Shown piece by piece: positions 36,365-44,394 of a stretch of DNA of 64,000 bases. Every line of letters begins with the position of its first letter. The stretch's first letter is position 1. The translations under genes were made by a program, and so were the position numbers. The notes below the pieces were generated by a model, which was not told where the DNA came from, did no database searches, and saw nothing but the letters and a program-made list of their open reading frames with translations. Origin of the DNA: SOIA01 sp964348015 (lineage in GTDB: Bacteria > Acidobacteriota > Aminicenantia > Aminicenantales > Aminicenantaceae); assembly GCA_964348015.1 (NCBI GenBank), contig CAYGBC010000039.1:1-64000 (forward strand). The letters run 5' to 3'.

Positions 36365-36508
36365 GGGGTCGCGTCTTAACATTTGACATTTCAGAATTCA
36401 GCAATTGGGCGAAGGAGGCCGACAGAAATGGTGCCCTCCAAGCCTGAATGAAGAGATTCCCTTCATCATTATTCGTTCACGAAATGTCAAATGTTAAGAC
36501 GCGACCCC
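36365..36508. repeat. Palindromic MITE-like element, second family (28-bp perfect terminal inverted repeats)
   Basis: The arms 36365-36392 (GGGGTCGCGTCTTAACATTT start) and 36481-36508 are perfect reverse complements. Only the GGGGTC end is shared with the elements at 3133, 8649 and 21677; the rest of the arm and the 88-bp interior differ. It lies between the convergent polA and acetyltransferase-like genes. Its right arm forms the last codons and the stop of the latter. Confidence 0.88.
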
Positions 36509-37630
36509 CAACATTTTTTTATAGACGCGGAATTTTTTATACAGTTTTCCGCCCATCCTCTCCATCTCCGCCCTGACCTTGACGTTTTCTTCCATCTCAT
36601 GATGCGTGTCCATGATTTCCATGCCCGCCTCCTGGGCGGAGAGGATCATCTTGACCCCCATGATGACATCAAGCCCCCGGCCCCGGTATTTTTCTTTGAT
36701 GGCACCCAGGAGCAAATCGAGCTGTTTGGTTTTTTTCGCGGCTCTTAATATTTTTAAAAAGCCGAAAGGAAAAAGGCGTCCTCTGGCTTTCTGGATGCCT
36801 GCCGTCATGTCCGGAATCCCGATAATAAAGGACACCACTTCACCCTCTAACAAGACAACTTTCACAAACCGCGGGTCAACAACAGGCATATACCGTGCGG
36901 CCAGGTCCTTCATCTCTTTCTCGCTCAACGGGGAATACCCGTAGATATTGCTTTCCAGGTAACATTCATTCATTAGAGTGAAAATCGGAACGATCCATGG
37001 TTTCAGTTCTTTTCTCCTCCTGAATTCGAGAATCTCATAGTTTCCCTTCCGTGTGGCTCTCGCGTAAATTTTCTTGTAGAATTCCGGCAGCTCTTTCGGC
37101 ACATCCAGTTTGTAGACAAAATAGTTTACATCCTTCGTGTATCCCTGTTTCTCCACGAGCGCCGGCATCCATTCAAAATTATAATAGGTGGCGATAGTGG
37201 CTCTATTCTCAAATCCCTCGATTAAAAAACCTTCCGGATCCTGGTCCGAAAATCCATACGGACCGACAAGTTTGGTCATCCCTTTCTTCCGGGCCCACTC
37301 CTCGACATGATTCAACAGAGCCCGAACCACTTCTTCCTCTTCCCGTGTTTCCAGGTAGCCAAACCGGACGGTTTTTTCATTCTTGTGTTCGTTGTATCGT
37401 GAATTGATGATTCCCATGATCCGCCCGACGACTTCCTCCCCGCGGGATGCCAGGAGAATAATCGTATCACAATACGAAAACGCATCATTCTTTTTGGGAT
37501 TGAAGTAACTCCACTCATCCATGTAAATCGGATGCACCCAATTTTTATGTCCGGCGTGAATCTTCTCTGGAAGATAGATAAATTTCTTTAAATCTTTTTT
37601 CGTTTTGACTTCTCTGATTTCAATCTCCAT
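36494..37630 (-). CDS. GNAT-like acyltransferase family protein (YghO-like)
   Basis: The start is the ATG at 37630, with GGGAG 5 nt upstream; the frame continues upstream through repeat DNA without a start signal. The 378-residue product looks like a GNAT-fold protein: VEIREVKTKKDLKKFI-type beginning, VGRIMGIINSRYNEHKN, and a central MTKLVGPYGFSDQDPEGFLI segment. A second GNAT-like half has VVSFIIGIPDMTAG and YRGRGLDVIMG, a possible acetyl-CoA loop. The substrate is unknown. The final residues GVAS and the TAA stop are encoded by the terminal arm of the repeat at 36365-36508, so the original C-terminus was changed by that insertion. Confidence 0.7.
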   Translation of the reverse strand: MEIEIREVKTKKDLKKFIYLPEKIHAGHKNWVHPIYMDEWSYFNPKKNDAFSYCDTIILLASRGEEVVGRIMGIINSRYNEHKNEKTVRFGYLETREEEEVVRALLNHVEEWARKKGMTKLVGPYGFSDQDPEGFLIEGFENRATIATYYNFEWMPALVEKQGYTKDVNYFVYKLDVPKELPEFYKKIYARATRKGNYEILEFRRRKELKPWIVPIFTLMNECYLESNIYGYSPLSEKEMKDLAARYMPVVDPRFVKVVLLEGEVVSFIIGIPDMTAGIQKARGRLFPFGFLKILRAAKKTKQLDLLLGAIKEKYRGRGLDVIMGVKMILSAQEAGMEIMDTHHEMEENVKVRAEMERMGGKLYKKFRVYKKMLGVAS

Positions 37631-37711
37631 TGCGACTCCCTTTAGTCCTATCCTATATACCACTCTCGTACAAAAATCAATTGCTAAAGCATCTCTGTAG
37701 GCGCTTCTATC

Positions 37712-38010
37712 TCTGTGGAAGCCCAGCAGTCTGACGAGGAAGTTATCCGGAGGCGAGCGGGCTTGGTTCCTCGAAGAAGAGAGTGAGCCAGGAATATGCG
37801 GATTTTGATTGATTTGTACAACAAAGCAATCGGGGGGTTCCAAGGGGGTGTGCCCCTTTGGTCGCAGGGCGAAGCCCGAGAAGGGGAGGCAGAGAGCCGT
37901 AAGCGGAGTGAGGCGAGCGTCGGAAGGGGGAAAGCGGAACTGTTCCCCCTCCGAGGTGTCGATGGGGAAAATACACGGGCTGACGAATCAGATTGCTGGG
38001 CTTCCACAGA
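37712..38010. repeat. 299-bp structured element closed by a 23-bp terminal helix (MITE or structured RNA)
   Basis: The ends 37712-37734 and 37988-38010 are reverse complements over 23 positions, with one difference that still allows a G-U pair in RNA. The interior is GC-rich and holds several nested hairpins. Examples are CCAAGGGG-GTGTG-CCCCTTTGG (about 37839-37861) and a long GGAAGGGGGA/TCCCCCTCC stem (about 37931-37962). There is no convincing reading frame. It occupies most of the 527-bp gap between the acetyltransferase-like gene and rnfC. It could be a miniature mobile element or a structured non-coding RNA. Confidence 0.6.
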
Positions 38011-38085
38011 AATTGTCACAAAAATAAATATACTTTCCGCATCCCCAGAAAGGAAGATTTTTGGGTTCCATGATGACACATATTT

Positions 38086-38125
38086 CCATGTGCGCTTGAC
38101 AACACATGGACAGAATGAATACACT
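38086..38125 (+). promoter_or_regulatory. rnf promoter overlapped by an inverted-repeat operator candidate
   Basis: TTGACA (38096-38101), 18 nt, TACACT (38120-38125). The -35 box lies inside the 10-bp spacer of a perfect inverted repeat, CCATGTG (38086-38092) and CACATGG (38103-38109). A dimeric regulator bound there would cover the -35 region. The predicted start point near 38132 leaves a leader of about 26 nt before rnfC. Confidence 0.5.
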
Positions 38126-38157
38126 TTATCCTCATTTTTATCGCACATCAAAGAATT

Positions 38158-39477
38158 ATGAAGGCCAAGACATTTCCTCACGGAATCCATCCTCCCGAGC
38201 TCAAGGATCTCACAGAAGAAATCGCTCTTCAGCCCATGCCCCCTCCTGAGAAAGTCATGATCCCTCTCCTGCAGCATTTTGGCAATCCGGCAAAGCCCTC
38301 TGTCCAGAAAGGGGACGAAGTCTCACTTGGCCAGAAAATTGGCGAAGGGCAGGGCCTCTTTTCGGCTTCCGTCCATTCCAGCGTTTCCGGCAAGGTTCTC
38401 TCTGTGGATTCTTTTCACCACCCTGGCGGGACTCCGGTGCACGCGGTCACTGTTGCCAATGACGGCCAAGACACTCCTCACGCCCAAAAAAAAGCAGCCA
38501 AAGATCCGTTTTCCTTGAGTCCGGAGGAGATCCGAGACAAAGTCAAAGAAGCCGGAGTTGTCGGGCTCGGAGGGGCCGCTTTTCCTACGGCGGTCAAGCT
38601 CTCCCCCCCAAAAGACAGCTCGATTGACACGATCATCATCAACGGCTGTGAATGCGAACCCCTGTTGACTTCCGACTACAGGCTGATGCTTGAGTCTCCC
38701 GACGAAATCCTCAAGGGCGCAGAACTGGCGCGTATCGCCACGGGCGCAAACCGGATCATCGTGGGAATAGAGGATAACAAGAAAAAAGCGTTTGAAGTTT
38801 TCCAGTCGAAAATCCAGGACTATAACGGAGAGGTTGTGCTCCTCAAGACAAAATATCCGGAAGGCGCCGAAAAAAATCTGATCTATGCCCTCCTCCGCAG
38901 GGAAGTCCCAAGAGGAGGGCTTCCTTTCAACGTGGGAATCGTCGTCCAGAACGTGGGGACCGCCAAGGCTATCTGGGACGCCGTGAGCACGGGAAAGCCT
39001 CTTTTCGAAAGAGCCATAACAGTTTCAGGACACAGCATCAAAAAACCGAAAAATCTCCTCGTCCGCATCGGCACTCCCTTCCAGGCTGTTATCGATTTCT
39101 GCGGCGGGATCAGAGAGGACGGAAACATCCTGGTGATGGGGGGCCCGATGATGGGACTCGCCCAGTGGACTCCGGAGGTGCCGGTTATTAAAGGGACTTC
39201 TGGCATATTGGCATGGAAAGCTTCGGCTCCCGGCATGGAACACTCCTGCATACGCTGCGGGCGCTGTATTGAGCACTGCCCGATGGTTCTTACGCCGACC
39301 CTCCTCGCAAAATATGTCCAGTTCGAGAAGCTGACCGAAGCCGAGAGCTGGGGCATCCTGGACTGCGTGGAATGCGGCAGCTGTCAGTACATCTGTCCTT
39401 CAAAGATACTTCTTGTCCACTGGATGCGCCTGGGCAAAAATAAGATCATGAGCTTGAAACACAAAAAGAACGCCTGA
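38158..39477 (+). CDS. rnfC: Ion-translocating electron transport complex subunit RnfC
   Basis: A 439-residue peripheral subunit that takes electrons from or to NADH and passes them to RnfB. The N-terminal barrel-sandwich part (FPHGIHPPELKDLTE) is followed by the NADH/FMN-binding region (GLGGAAFPTAVKL, NGCECEPLLTSDY). Two 4Fe-4S motifs follow (CIRCGRCIEHCPMVL and CVECGSCQYICPSKI). Length matches the short clostridial-type RnfC without the long Ala/Lys tail of proteobacterial forms. First gene of the six-gene rnfCDGEAB operon. No clear Shine-Dalgarno sequence. Confidence 0.96.
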   Translation: MKAKTFPHGIHPPELKDLTEEIALQPMPPPEKVMIPLLQHFGNPAKPSVQKGDEVSLGQKIGEGQGLFSASVHSSVSGKVLSVDSFHHPGGTPVHAVTVANDGQDTPHAQKKAAKDPFSLSPEEIRDKVKEAGVVGLGGAAFPTAVKLSPPKDSSIDTIIINGCECEPLLTSDYRLMLESPDEILKGAELARIATGANRIIVGIEDNKKKAFEVFQSKIQDYNGEVVLLKTKYPEGAEKNLIYALLRREVPRGGLPFNVGIVVQNVGTAKAIWDAVSTGKPLFERAITVSGHSIKKPKNLLVRIGTPFQAVIDFCGGIREDGNILVMGGPMMGLAQWTPEVPVIKGTSGILAWKASAPGMEHSCIRCGRCIEHCPMVLTPTLLAKYVQFEKLTEAESWGILDCVECGSCQYICPSKILLVHWMRLGKNKIMSLKHKKNA

Positions 39478-40454
39478 TGACAGATAAACTTTTCATCCTC
39501 CAATCTTCGCCCCATTTCCGGGACAAGGATTCTGTTCCTAAAATCATGTACATCGTTATCATTGCCCTCCTTCCGGCTGTTTTCGCCTCTCTCTACTTCT
39601 TCAGGCTCAAGGCGGTCGGTCTGTATGCCTCCTGTTTGGTGGCCTGTCTCGCCACAGAAGCCCTCTTCCTCTTAATCAGAAAAAAGCCCCTTCAATCTCT
39701 TTGGGACGGCTCCGCCGTGATCACCGCGCTGCTTCTCGCCATGACCCTTCCGCCGACCCTTTCCCTTGAATTGGCGGTTATCGGATCGGTTACCGCGATT
39801 GCCATCGGCAAACAGGTGTTCGGCGGGCTGGGGCACAATATCTTCAATCCCGCGCTCGTGGGGAGGGCCTTCCTTCAAACCGCCTTCCCCGTTGCCATGA
39901 CCACCTGGTTTCCCCCGGCAACGTTGAGTGTTGACACGGCGACTTTTGCCACTCCTCTGGGCAACCTGAAATTCGAGGAAGCGATTGCTCAGGGAACGCT
40001 CACCCCTCTTAAAGACCTCTTTTGGGGGAATACCGGCGGATGCTTGGGAGAGACTTCGGCTGCAGCCCTTCTGATTGGTGCGATTATTCTGTTCTCTAAA
40101 AAAACGATCGACTGGCGAATCCCGACGGGAATCATCCTTGCCTTGAGTGTCTTTACCGGCATTTTTTGGCTCGCGAATCCAGGCAAATACGCCTCTCCCG
40201 TTTTCCATGTGCTCGCGGGAGGCCTGTTGATCGGCGCTTTTTTCATGGCCACGGACATGGTGACCTCCCCGATCACACCCAAGGGCACTTGGATTTATGC
40301 TCTGGGGATAGGTCTCATGGTCGGACTAATCCGTCTTTTCGGAGGTTTCCCGGAAGGCGTGATGTATTCCATCCTTTTCATGAACACTTTTGTTCCCCTT
40401 CTTGACCGCTACTCCAGGCCCAAAATCCTCGGCGAAAGGAGGAAAGGCTCGTGA
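39477..40454 (+). CDS. rnfD: Rnf complex subunit D
   Basis: A 325-residue membrane subunit with eight to ten helices. It carries the conserved region GGLGHNIFNPALVGRAF and the flavin-attachment segment DTATFATPLG, where the Thr of the S/T-A-T pattern covalently binds FMN. The C-terminal half has MATDMVTSPITPKGTWIYALG, typical of RnfD/NqrB. The start codon overlaps the rnfC stop by one base (TGATG). Confidence 0.95.
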   Translation: MTDKLFILQSSPHFRDKDSVPKIMYIVIIALLPAVFASLYFFRLKAVGLYASCLVACLATEALFLLIRKKPLQSLWDGSAVITALLLAMTLPPTLSLELAVIGSVTAIAIGKQVFGGLGHNIFNPALVGRAFLQTAFPVAMTTWFPPATLSVDTATFATPLGNLKFEEAIAQGTLTPLKDLFWGNTGGCLGETSAAALLIGAIILFSKKTIDWRIPTGIILALSVFTGIFWLANPGKYASPVFHVLAGGLLIGAFFMATDMVTSPITPKGTWIYALGIGLMVGLIRLFGGFPEGVMYSILFMNTFVPLLDRYSRPKILGERRKGS

Positions 40455-41056
40455 GACTTTCCTCCCGAATGATCGTCGTCTTAACCACGGTCGGCCTGAT
40501 CTCTGGAGGATTCTTAGCCGGAGTGGCGAAACTGACCGAAGAAAGAATCGCACTGAACATTCAAGCGGAAATCGAAGAGGCCATCGCAGAGGTCGTGGAG
40601 GGCGCAGAAATCAACCAGAAAGTGTACGAAGAGGAAGACCTTGTGGTCTACAGAGAGTTGGACGAGAAGGGAGAGCTTGCGGGGTTCGCCGTCCAGGCGA
40701 CCGGAGTCGGCTTTCAGGACAAAATCACCCTGATGTTTGGATTGGACGAGTCTCTGACAAAAATTACGGGATTGACCATCATAGACCAGAATGAAACTCC
40801 TGGGTTGGGCGCCAAGATCGAAGATTGGGATGCCTTCCTTCAGTTCTGGGAAAACAAAGACGCGACTGGCCCACTCACGCTTCGCAAACCGGCCGCCGGC
40901 ACTCCAGAAGAGCTGCTTGCCACTGAAATCAACACCATCACCGCGGCCACGATCTCCTCGAAGAAAGTGCTGGAAATCGTGAATCTTTCGCTGGAAAAGG
41001 TCCGGCTGCTCATTCAAGAGGGGAAAATCGCAAAAGAGGAGCCCAATGGCGACTAA
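40451..41056 (+). CDS. rnfG: Rnf complex subunit G
   Basis: A 201-residue subunit with one N-terminal membrane helix (MIVVLTTVGLISGGFLAGV) and a periplasmic FMN-binding domain. The covalent FMN site is in INTITAATISSKKVLEIV (Thr of the TAATIS motif). QNETPGLGAKIEDW is also diagnostic. The start is GTG, overlapping the rnfD stop by 4 nt. It carries electrons between RnfD and the rest of the complex. Confidence 0.94.
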   Translation: MRLSSRMIVVLTTVGLISGGFLAGVAKLTEERIALNIQAEIEEAIAEVVEGAEINQKVYEEEDLVVYRELDEKGELAGFAVQATGVGFQDKITLMFGLDESLTKITGLTIIDQNETPGLGAKIEDWDAFLQFWENKDATGPLTLRKPAAGTPEELLATEINTITAATISSKKVLEIVNLSLEKVRLLIQEGKIAKEEPNGD

Positions 41057-41657
41057 AAGCATCGGGCAGGAATATCTCAAGGGCCTGTGGGATGAGAACC
41101 CCGTATTCCGTCAGCTTCTCGGAATGTGCCCGACACTCGCGGTCACAGGCACCGTGATCACCGGCATGGCCATGGCCCTGGCGACGACCTTCGTGCTGAT
41201 CTTCAGCTCGCTCGTTGTCTCTTCGGTCAAAAAGTTCATCCCTGCCCAGGTCCGCATCGCCTCCTATATCGTCGTCATCGCGAGCTTCGTGACTATTGCC
41301 GACCAATTCTTGAAGGCTTATTTTTATCCCATCTCTGAAGCTTTGGGGCCGTATGTTCCGCTGATCGTGGTCAACTGCATCATCCTGGGCCGACAAGAGG
41401 CCTTTTCGTCGAAGAACTCGGTCGGCCGGTCTCTGATCGACGCTTTGGGCATGAGCTCAGGATTCATCCTGGCTCTGTTTGTTCTGAGCGCGATCCGGGA
41501 AGTCCTGGGAGCCGGAACATTTCTGGGCTATCAAGTGATGGGGCCCTGGTTTAAACCCTGGATAATCATGATCCTTCCCTCGGGGGCATTCATCACCTTG
41601 GGTGTTCTTCTTGGGATTGCCCTTTTGATCGAAAACAAGACAAGGAGGATCTCCTAG
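41046..41657 (+). CDS. rnfE: Rnf complex subunit E
   Basis: A 203-residue integral membrane protein with six helices, from the RnfE/NqrD family: YLKGLWDENPVFRQLLGMCP, SYIVVIASFVTIADQFLKAY and VNCIILGRQEAFSSKNS are typical. Together with RnfA it forms the paired, inverted membrane core that holds an iron-sulfur centre between two cysteines (one in the LGMCPTLAVT segment). It overlaps rnfG by 11 nt. Confidence 0.95.
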   Translation: MATKSIGQEYLKGLWDENPVFRQLLGMCPTLAVTGTVITGMAMALATTFVLIFSSLVVSSVKKFIPAQVRIASYIVVIASFVTIADQFLKAYFYPISEALGPYVPLIVVNCIILGRQEAFSSKNSVGRSLIDALGMSSGFILALFVLSAIREVLGAGTFLGYQVMGPWFKPWIIMILPSGAFITLGVLLGIALLIENKTRRIS

Positions 41658-42232
41658 TGGAGCTGGCGGCCATTTTTGTCTCGGCTGTTCTGGTCCAGAA
41701 CTTTGTGCTGTATTACTTTCTCGGCATCTGTCCCTTCCTGGGCGTGAGCAAGAGAATCGACTCCGCTGTTTCTATGGGGCTCGCCGTCACTTTTGTTATG
41801 TCCATCACGGCGGTTGTCTCCTGGCTGATCAACAACCTGATTCTTATTCCGTTCGGCCTGGACTATCTCCAGATCGTATCTTTTATTCTCGTTATCGCTT
41901 CTTTGGTCCAGCTGGTCGAAATGTTCATCCGCAAGATCAGCCCTCCTCTCTATCAGGCACTGGGCATCTATCTCCCGTTGATCACGACAAACTGCGCCAT
42001 CATGGGGCTGGCTCTGATCGCCGCGCTGAACGAATACAGCTTTGTGGAAACTGTCATTTTCGGGTTCGGCTCAGGCATAGGATTCACTCTGGCCATCGTT
42101 CTGATCGCCGGAATCCGGGAGCAGCTGGACCTGGCCGATGTTCCCGAGCCTTTAAAAGGAGCCGGGATCGCGCTAATTGTCGCCGGGATCATGGCGCTGG
42201 CCTTCAACGGATTCATAGGAATGCTGACATGA
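41657..42232 (+). CDS. rnfA: Rnf complex subunit A
   Basis: A 191-residue six-helix protein of the RnfA/NqrE family: VQNFVLYYFLGICPFLGVS near the start (Cys for the membrane iron centre) and TTNCAIMGLALI near the middle. The start is GTG, overlapping the rnfE stop codon by one base. It is homologous to RnfE and forms the membrane core with it. Confidence 0.95.
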   Translation: MELAAIFVSAVLVQNFVLYYFLGICPFLGVSKRIDSAVSMGLAVTFVMSITAVVSWLINNLILIPFGLDYLQIVSFILVIASLVQLVEMFIRKISPPLYQALGIYLPLITTNCAIMGLALIAALNEYSFVETVIFGFGSGIGFTLAIVLIAGIREQLDLADVPEPLKGAGIALIVAGIMALAFNGFIGMLT

Positions 42233-43077
42233 CAGAAATATTGATCCCGATCGTCACGATGACCGCGCTCGGTTTTCTTTTCTCATTGGGCTTGGTGTTC
42301 GCCTACAAAAAACTGAAGGTGGAGGAAGACCCCCGAATCGAGAAGGTGTCTGACGTCTTGCCCCAGGCCAACTGCGGGGCCTGCGGGTATGCGGGATGCC
42401 GGGCGTTCGCGGAAGCCGTGGCCAAGGGGGAAGTGGAAGCGGACGGTTGCCCTGTCGGAGGAGCAGAAACGGCGTCTGAAATCGCGAATATTCTGGGAAT
42501 CGCTGCACCTGAAGTGGTCAAGCAGGTGGCCCGTCTTCACTGCCGCGGAACCCATGAAGCCGCAAAAGACAAGGGCCCTTACATCGGAATCTCCACATGC
42601 CAGGCGGCGCATCTGATCGGAGGAAGCAAACAGTGTTCCTTCGGATGTCTTCATTCCGGAGACTGCGCCCGAGCCTGCCCTTTTGACGCGATCCACATGG
42701 GCGAAGAGGGCCTCCCTGTAGTGGATGAAGACAAATGCACAGCCTGCGGGAAGTGCGTTGATGCGTGTCCGAGGAATCTTTTCGAGCTCCATCCGGTTTC
42801 TCAAGAAATCATCGTTTTCTGCCGTTCGCTGGACAGGGGCGCAGCCTCGCGAAAGGCATGCAAAAACGCCTGTATCGCCTGCGGAATCTGCGCAAGGGCC
42901 TGCCCGGAGGCCATCGTGATGGAGAATAATATCGCCGTGATCACTGACTATAAAAAGATAAGTCCGGATAAGATCCCAGAGATTGAGAAATGCCCGACCG
43001 ACGCGATCGGCCGGATTCACAGGGAGCCGGAGGAAGAAAAGAAGCCAGAGGAAGACAAAAAGAAAGATGAAGGATAA
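42229..43077 (+). CDS. rnfB: Rnf complex subunit B
   Basis: A 282-residue ferredoxin-type subunit that exchanges electrons with soluble ferredoxin. One N-terminal membrane helix is followed by the RnfB-specific cluster (CGACGYAGCRAFAEA and DGCPVGG). Further 4Fe-4S motifs follow: CSFGC ... CARACPFDAI, CTACGKCVDACPRNL and CIACGICARACPEAI. The C-terminus is a short Lys/Glu tail. It overlaps rnfA by 4 nt and the rseC-like gene by 11 nt. The order C-D-G-E-A-B is that of clostridial and Bacteroidetes operons, not of E. coli (ABCDGE). Confidence 0.96.
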   Translation: MTEILIPIVTMTALGFLFSLGLVFAYKKLKVEEDPRIEKVSDVLPQANCGACGYAGCRAFAEAVAKGEVEADGCPVGGAETASEIANILGIAAPEVVKQVARLHCRGTHEAAKDKGPYIGISTCQAAHLIGGSKQCSFGCLHSGDCARACPFDAIHMGEEGLPVVDEDKCTACGKCVDACPRNLFELHPVSQEIIVFCRSLDRGAASRKACKNACIACGICARACPEAIVMENNIAVITDYKKISPDKIPEIEKCPTDAIGRIHREPEEEKKPEEDKKKDEG

Positions 43078-43510
43078 AGGGCTTGTGATTGCTACACAAA
43101 ATGGCATGGCTCGTGTCGAAGTCCAGTGTCTCATCGAGTCGTGCGCCAGCTGCTCCGCCAAGAGCATCTGCACAGGTCAGGACAAAGACAAGAGCCTTCT
43201 CGATGTTCAAAACCCCCTCGAAGCGTGTGTGGGCGACGAGGTTGAGATCGAAATTCCCGATGCCAAATACAACCAGGCTCTCATCCTGCTCTTCGGGACT
43301 CTTCTGGTTGCCCTGCTTCTTGGAACGGGAGGAGGATACCTTCTGTCTTTTCTTCTTCCTCTTTCATCATTCGCGGGAAGCCTCCTCGGTCTCATTCTGG
43401 CCGTGGTCATCTCGGGCGCTTTTCTCTTTCGCTATTTCCAAAGAAGATTGAAAGGGCAACTTTATCCGGTGATCACGAATATTCTCAAAAAAGGAGACAG
43501 CCATGGATAG
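43067..43510 (+). CDS. rseC: RseC/MucC family membrane protein (SoxR-reducing system partner)
   Basis: The start is the ATG at 43067 inside the end of rnfB; the upstream frame has no ribosome site. The 147-residue product begins MKDKGLVIATQNGMARVEV, carries the family's Cys cluster (CLIESCASCSAKSIC) and has two central membrane helices (ALILLFGTLLVALLLGTGGG and LLGLILAVVISGAFLF). RseC-like proteins accompany Rnf genes in many bacteria. In E. coli RseC works with the Rnf (Rsx) complex to keep SoxR reduced. No soxR gene is in this window, so the target here is unknown. Confidence 0.88.
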   Translation: MKDKGLVIATQNGMARVEVQCLIESCASCSAKSICTGQDKDKSLLDVQNPLEACVGDEVEIEIPDAKYNQALILLFGTLLVALLLGTGGGYLLSFLLPLSSFAGSLLGLILAVVISGAFLFRYFQRRLKGQLYPVITNILKKGDSHG

Positions 43511-44237
43511 GCGTGATTTCTTTAAGACACTCTTCGCAACACCATTCCTGACGCCGATTTTACTGTCAGCCGGTTCAGAGAGGAGGGCGCTCCAGCTCTA
43601 TGCGATCGGAGATTCTCCCCAGCTCTTTCTTCCTTCTCTGCTTCGCGGATTGAGAGAGCACGGGTTTGTCCGAGGTCGGACATTCACATTTCTGAATTCT
43701 CATCCGGAACTAAACAAATTGAGAAGCGCTCTTTCTGTCAACGGCTGGAATTTGGCGGCACCGACATCCAACGCAGACTTCTCCATTTCTTTTAACAATC
43801 TCCGGCATAAGGCGTCTCCTTCCTTTGCCCTGATAAAAAACGGAAAGGTTTGGGACATCCGGACACAAGAACTCTACTCCCTCTGGAAGGACATGCACGT
43901 GAATCATCCCGCTTCCTCGTGGATCACAACAGTTTTTTTCAAGGACACCGGCACTCGGGCCGTCCCGGGCACTCATGCAAGAGTTTATTTAGACGGAACC
44001 AACAGGGGAAGCCTTTCGCTCGATAAGAATCTGTCTTGCGCCTTCCGGGCGGAAAAAGGAAAAATCTCTTTGGTCGTGCACAACAGGCGTGTTTGGGTGC
44101 CTGATTCTTCCTGCCGTCACAAAATCTGTTCTTCGGTTTCCCCTATCTCTTTGACTGGAGAGCGCATCATTTGCGCGCCGAACAATTTCCTGGTTGAAAT
44201 CCAGGGTCCGCGTGCTGTGGATACGATTATCGGATAG
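43503..44237 (+). CDS. Exported NusG-II domain protein linked to Rnf
   Basis: A 244-residue protein with a twin-arginine-like N-terminus (MDRRDFFKTLFATPFLTP). An uncharacterised middle of about 120 residues follows. The C-terminal NusG-II (beta-barrel) domain has the typical ARVYLDGTNRGSLSLDKN, DSSCRHKICSSV and GERIICAPNNFLVEI pattern. The two Cys in SSCRHKIC and the one in IICAPN are a family feature. Small NusG-II proteins are common next to rnf and nqr genes; their job is not known. It overlaps the rseC-like gene by 8 nt and ends the operon. The N-terminal extension before the domain is longer than usual. Confidence 0.72.
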   Translation: MDRRDFFKTLFATPFLTPILLSAGSERRALQLYAIGDSPQLFLPSLLRGLREHGFVRGRTFTFLNSHPELNKLRSALSVNGWNLAAPTSNADFSISFNNLRHKASPSFALIKNGKVWDIRTQELYSLWKDMHVNHPASSWITTVFFKDTGTRAVPGTHARVYLDGTNRGSLSLDKNLSCAFRAEKGKISLVVHNRRVWVPDSSCRHKICSSVSPISLTGERIICAPNNFLVEIQGPRAVDTIIG

Positions 44238-44394
44238 TCTCTCCAAAATAACTTCTTGAGGTTCTCCATTTTTCTCCTGTTGTCATTCATTTCGAAAGGC
44301 TTTCCGGCAGAGAAAAAATGATCTGTCTCGGGTGGGTTGGGTCTGTTTCTCTGAAAATGGATAGAGAATATTTTTTCAGAAGTTGATTCTTCCG

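Noticed and set aside
37684..38277. 197-codon minus-strand frame upstream of rnfC
   Set aside because: It runs through the palindromic 37712-38010 element and into rnfC on the other strand; the reading frame reflects the repeat.
42283..43173. 296-codon minus-strand frame opposite rnfB
   Set aside because: It is antisense to a clear ferredoxin-type gene and shows no family features.
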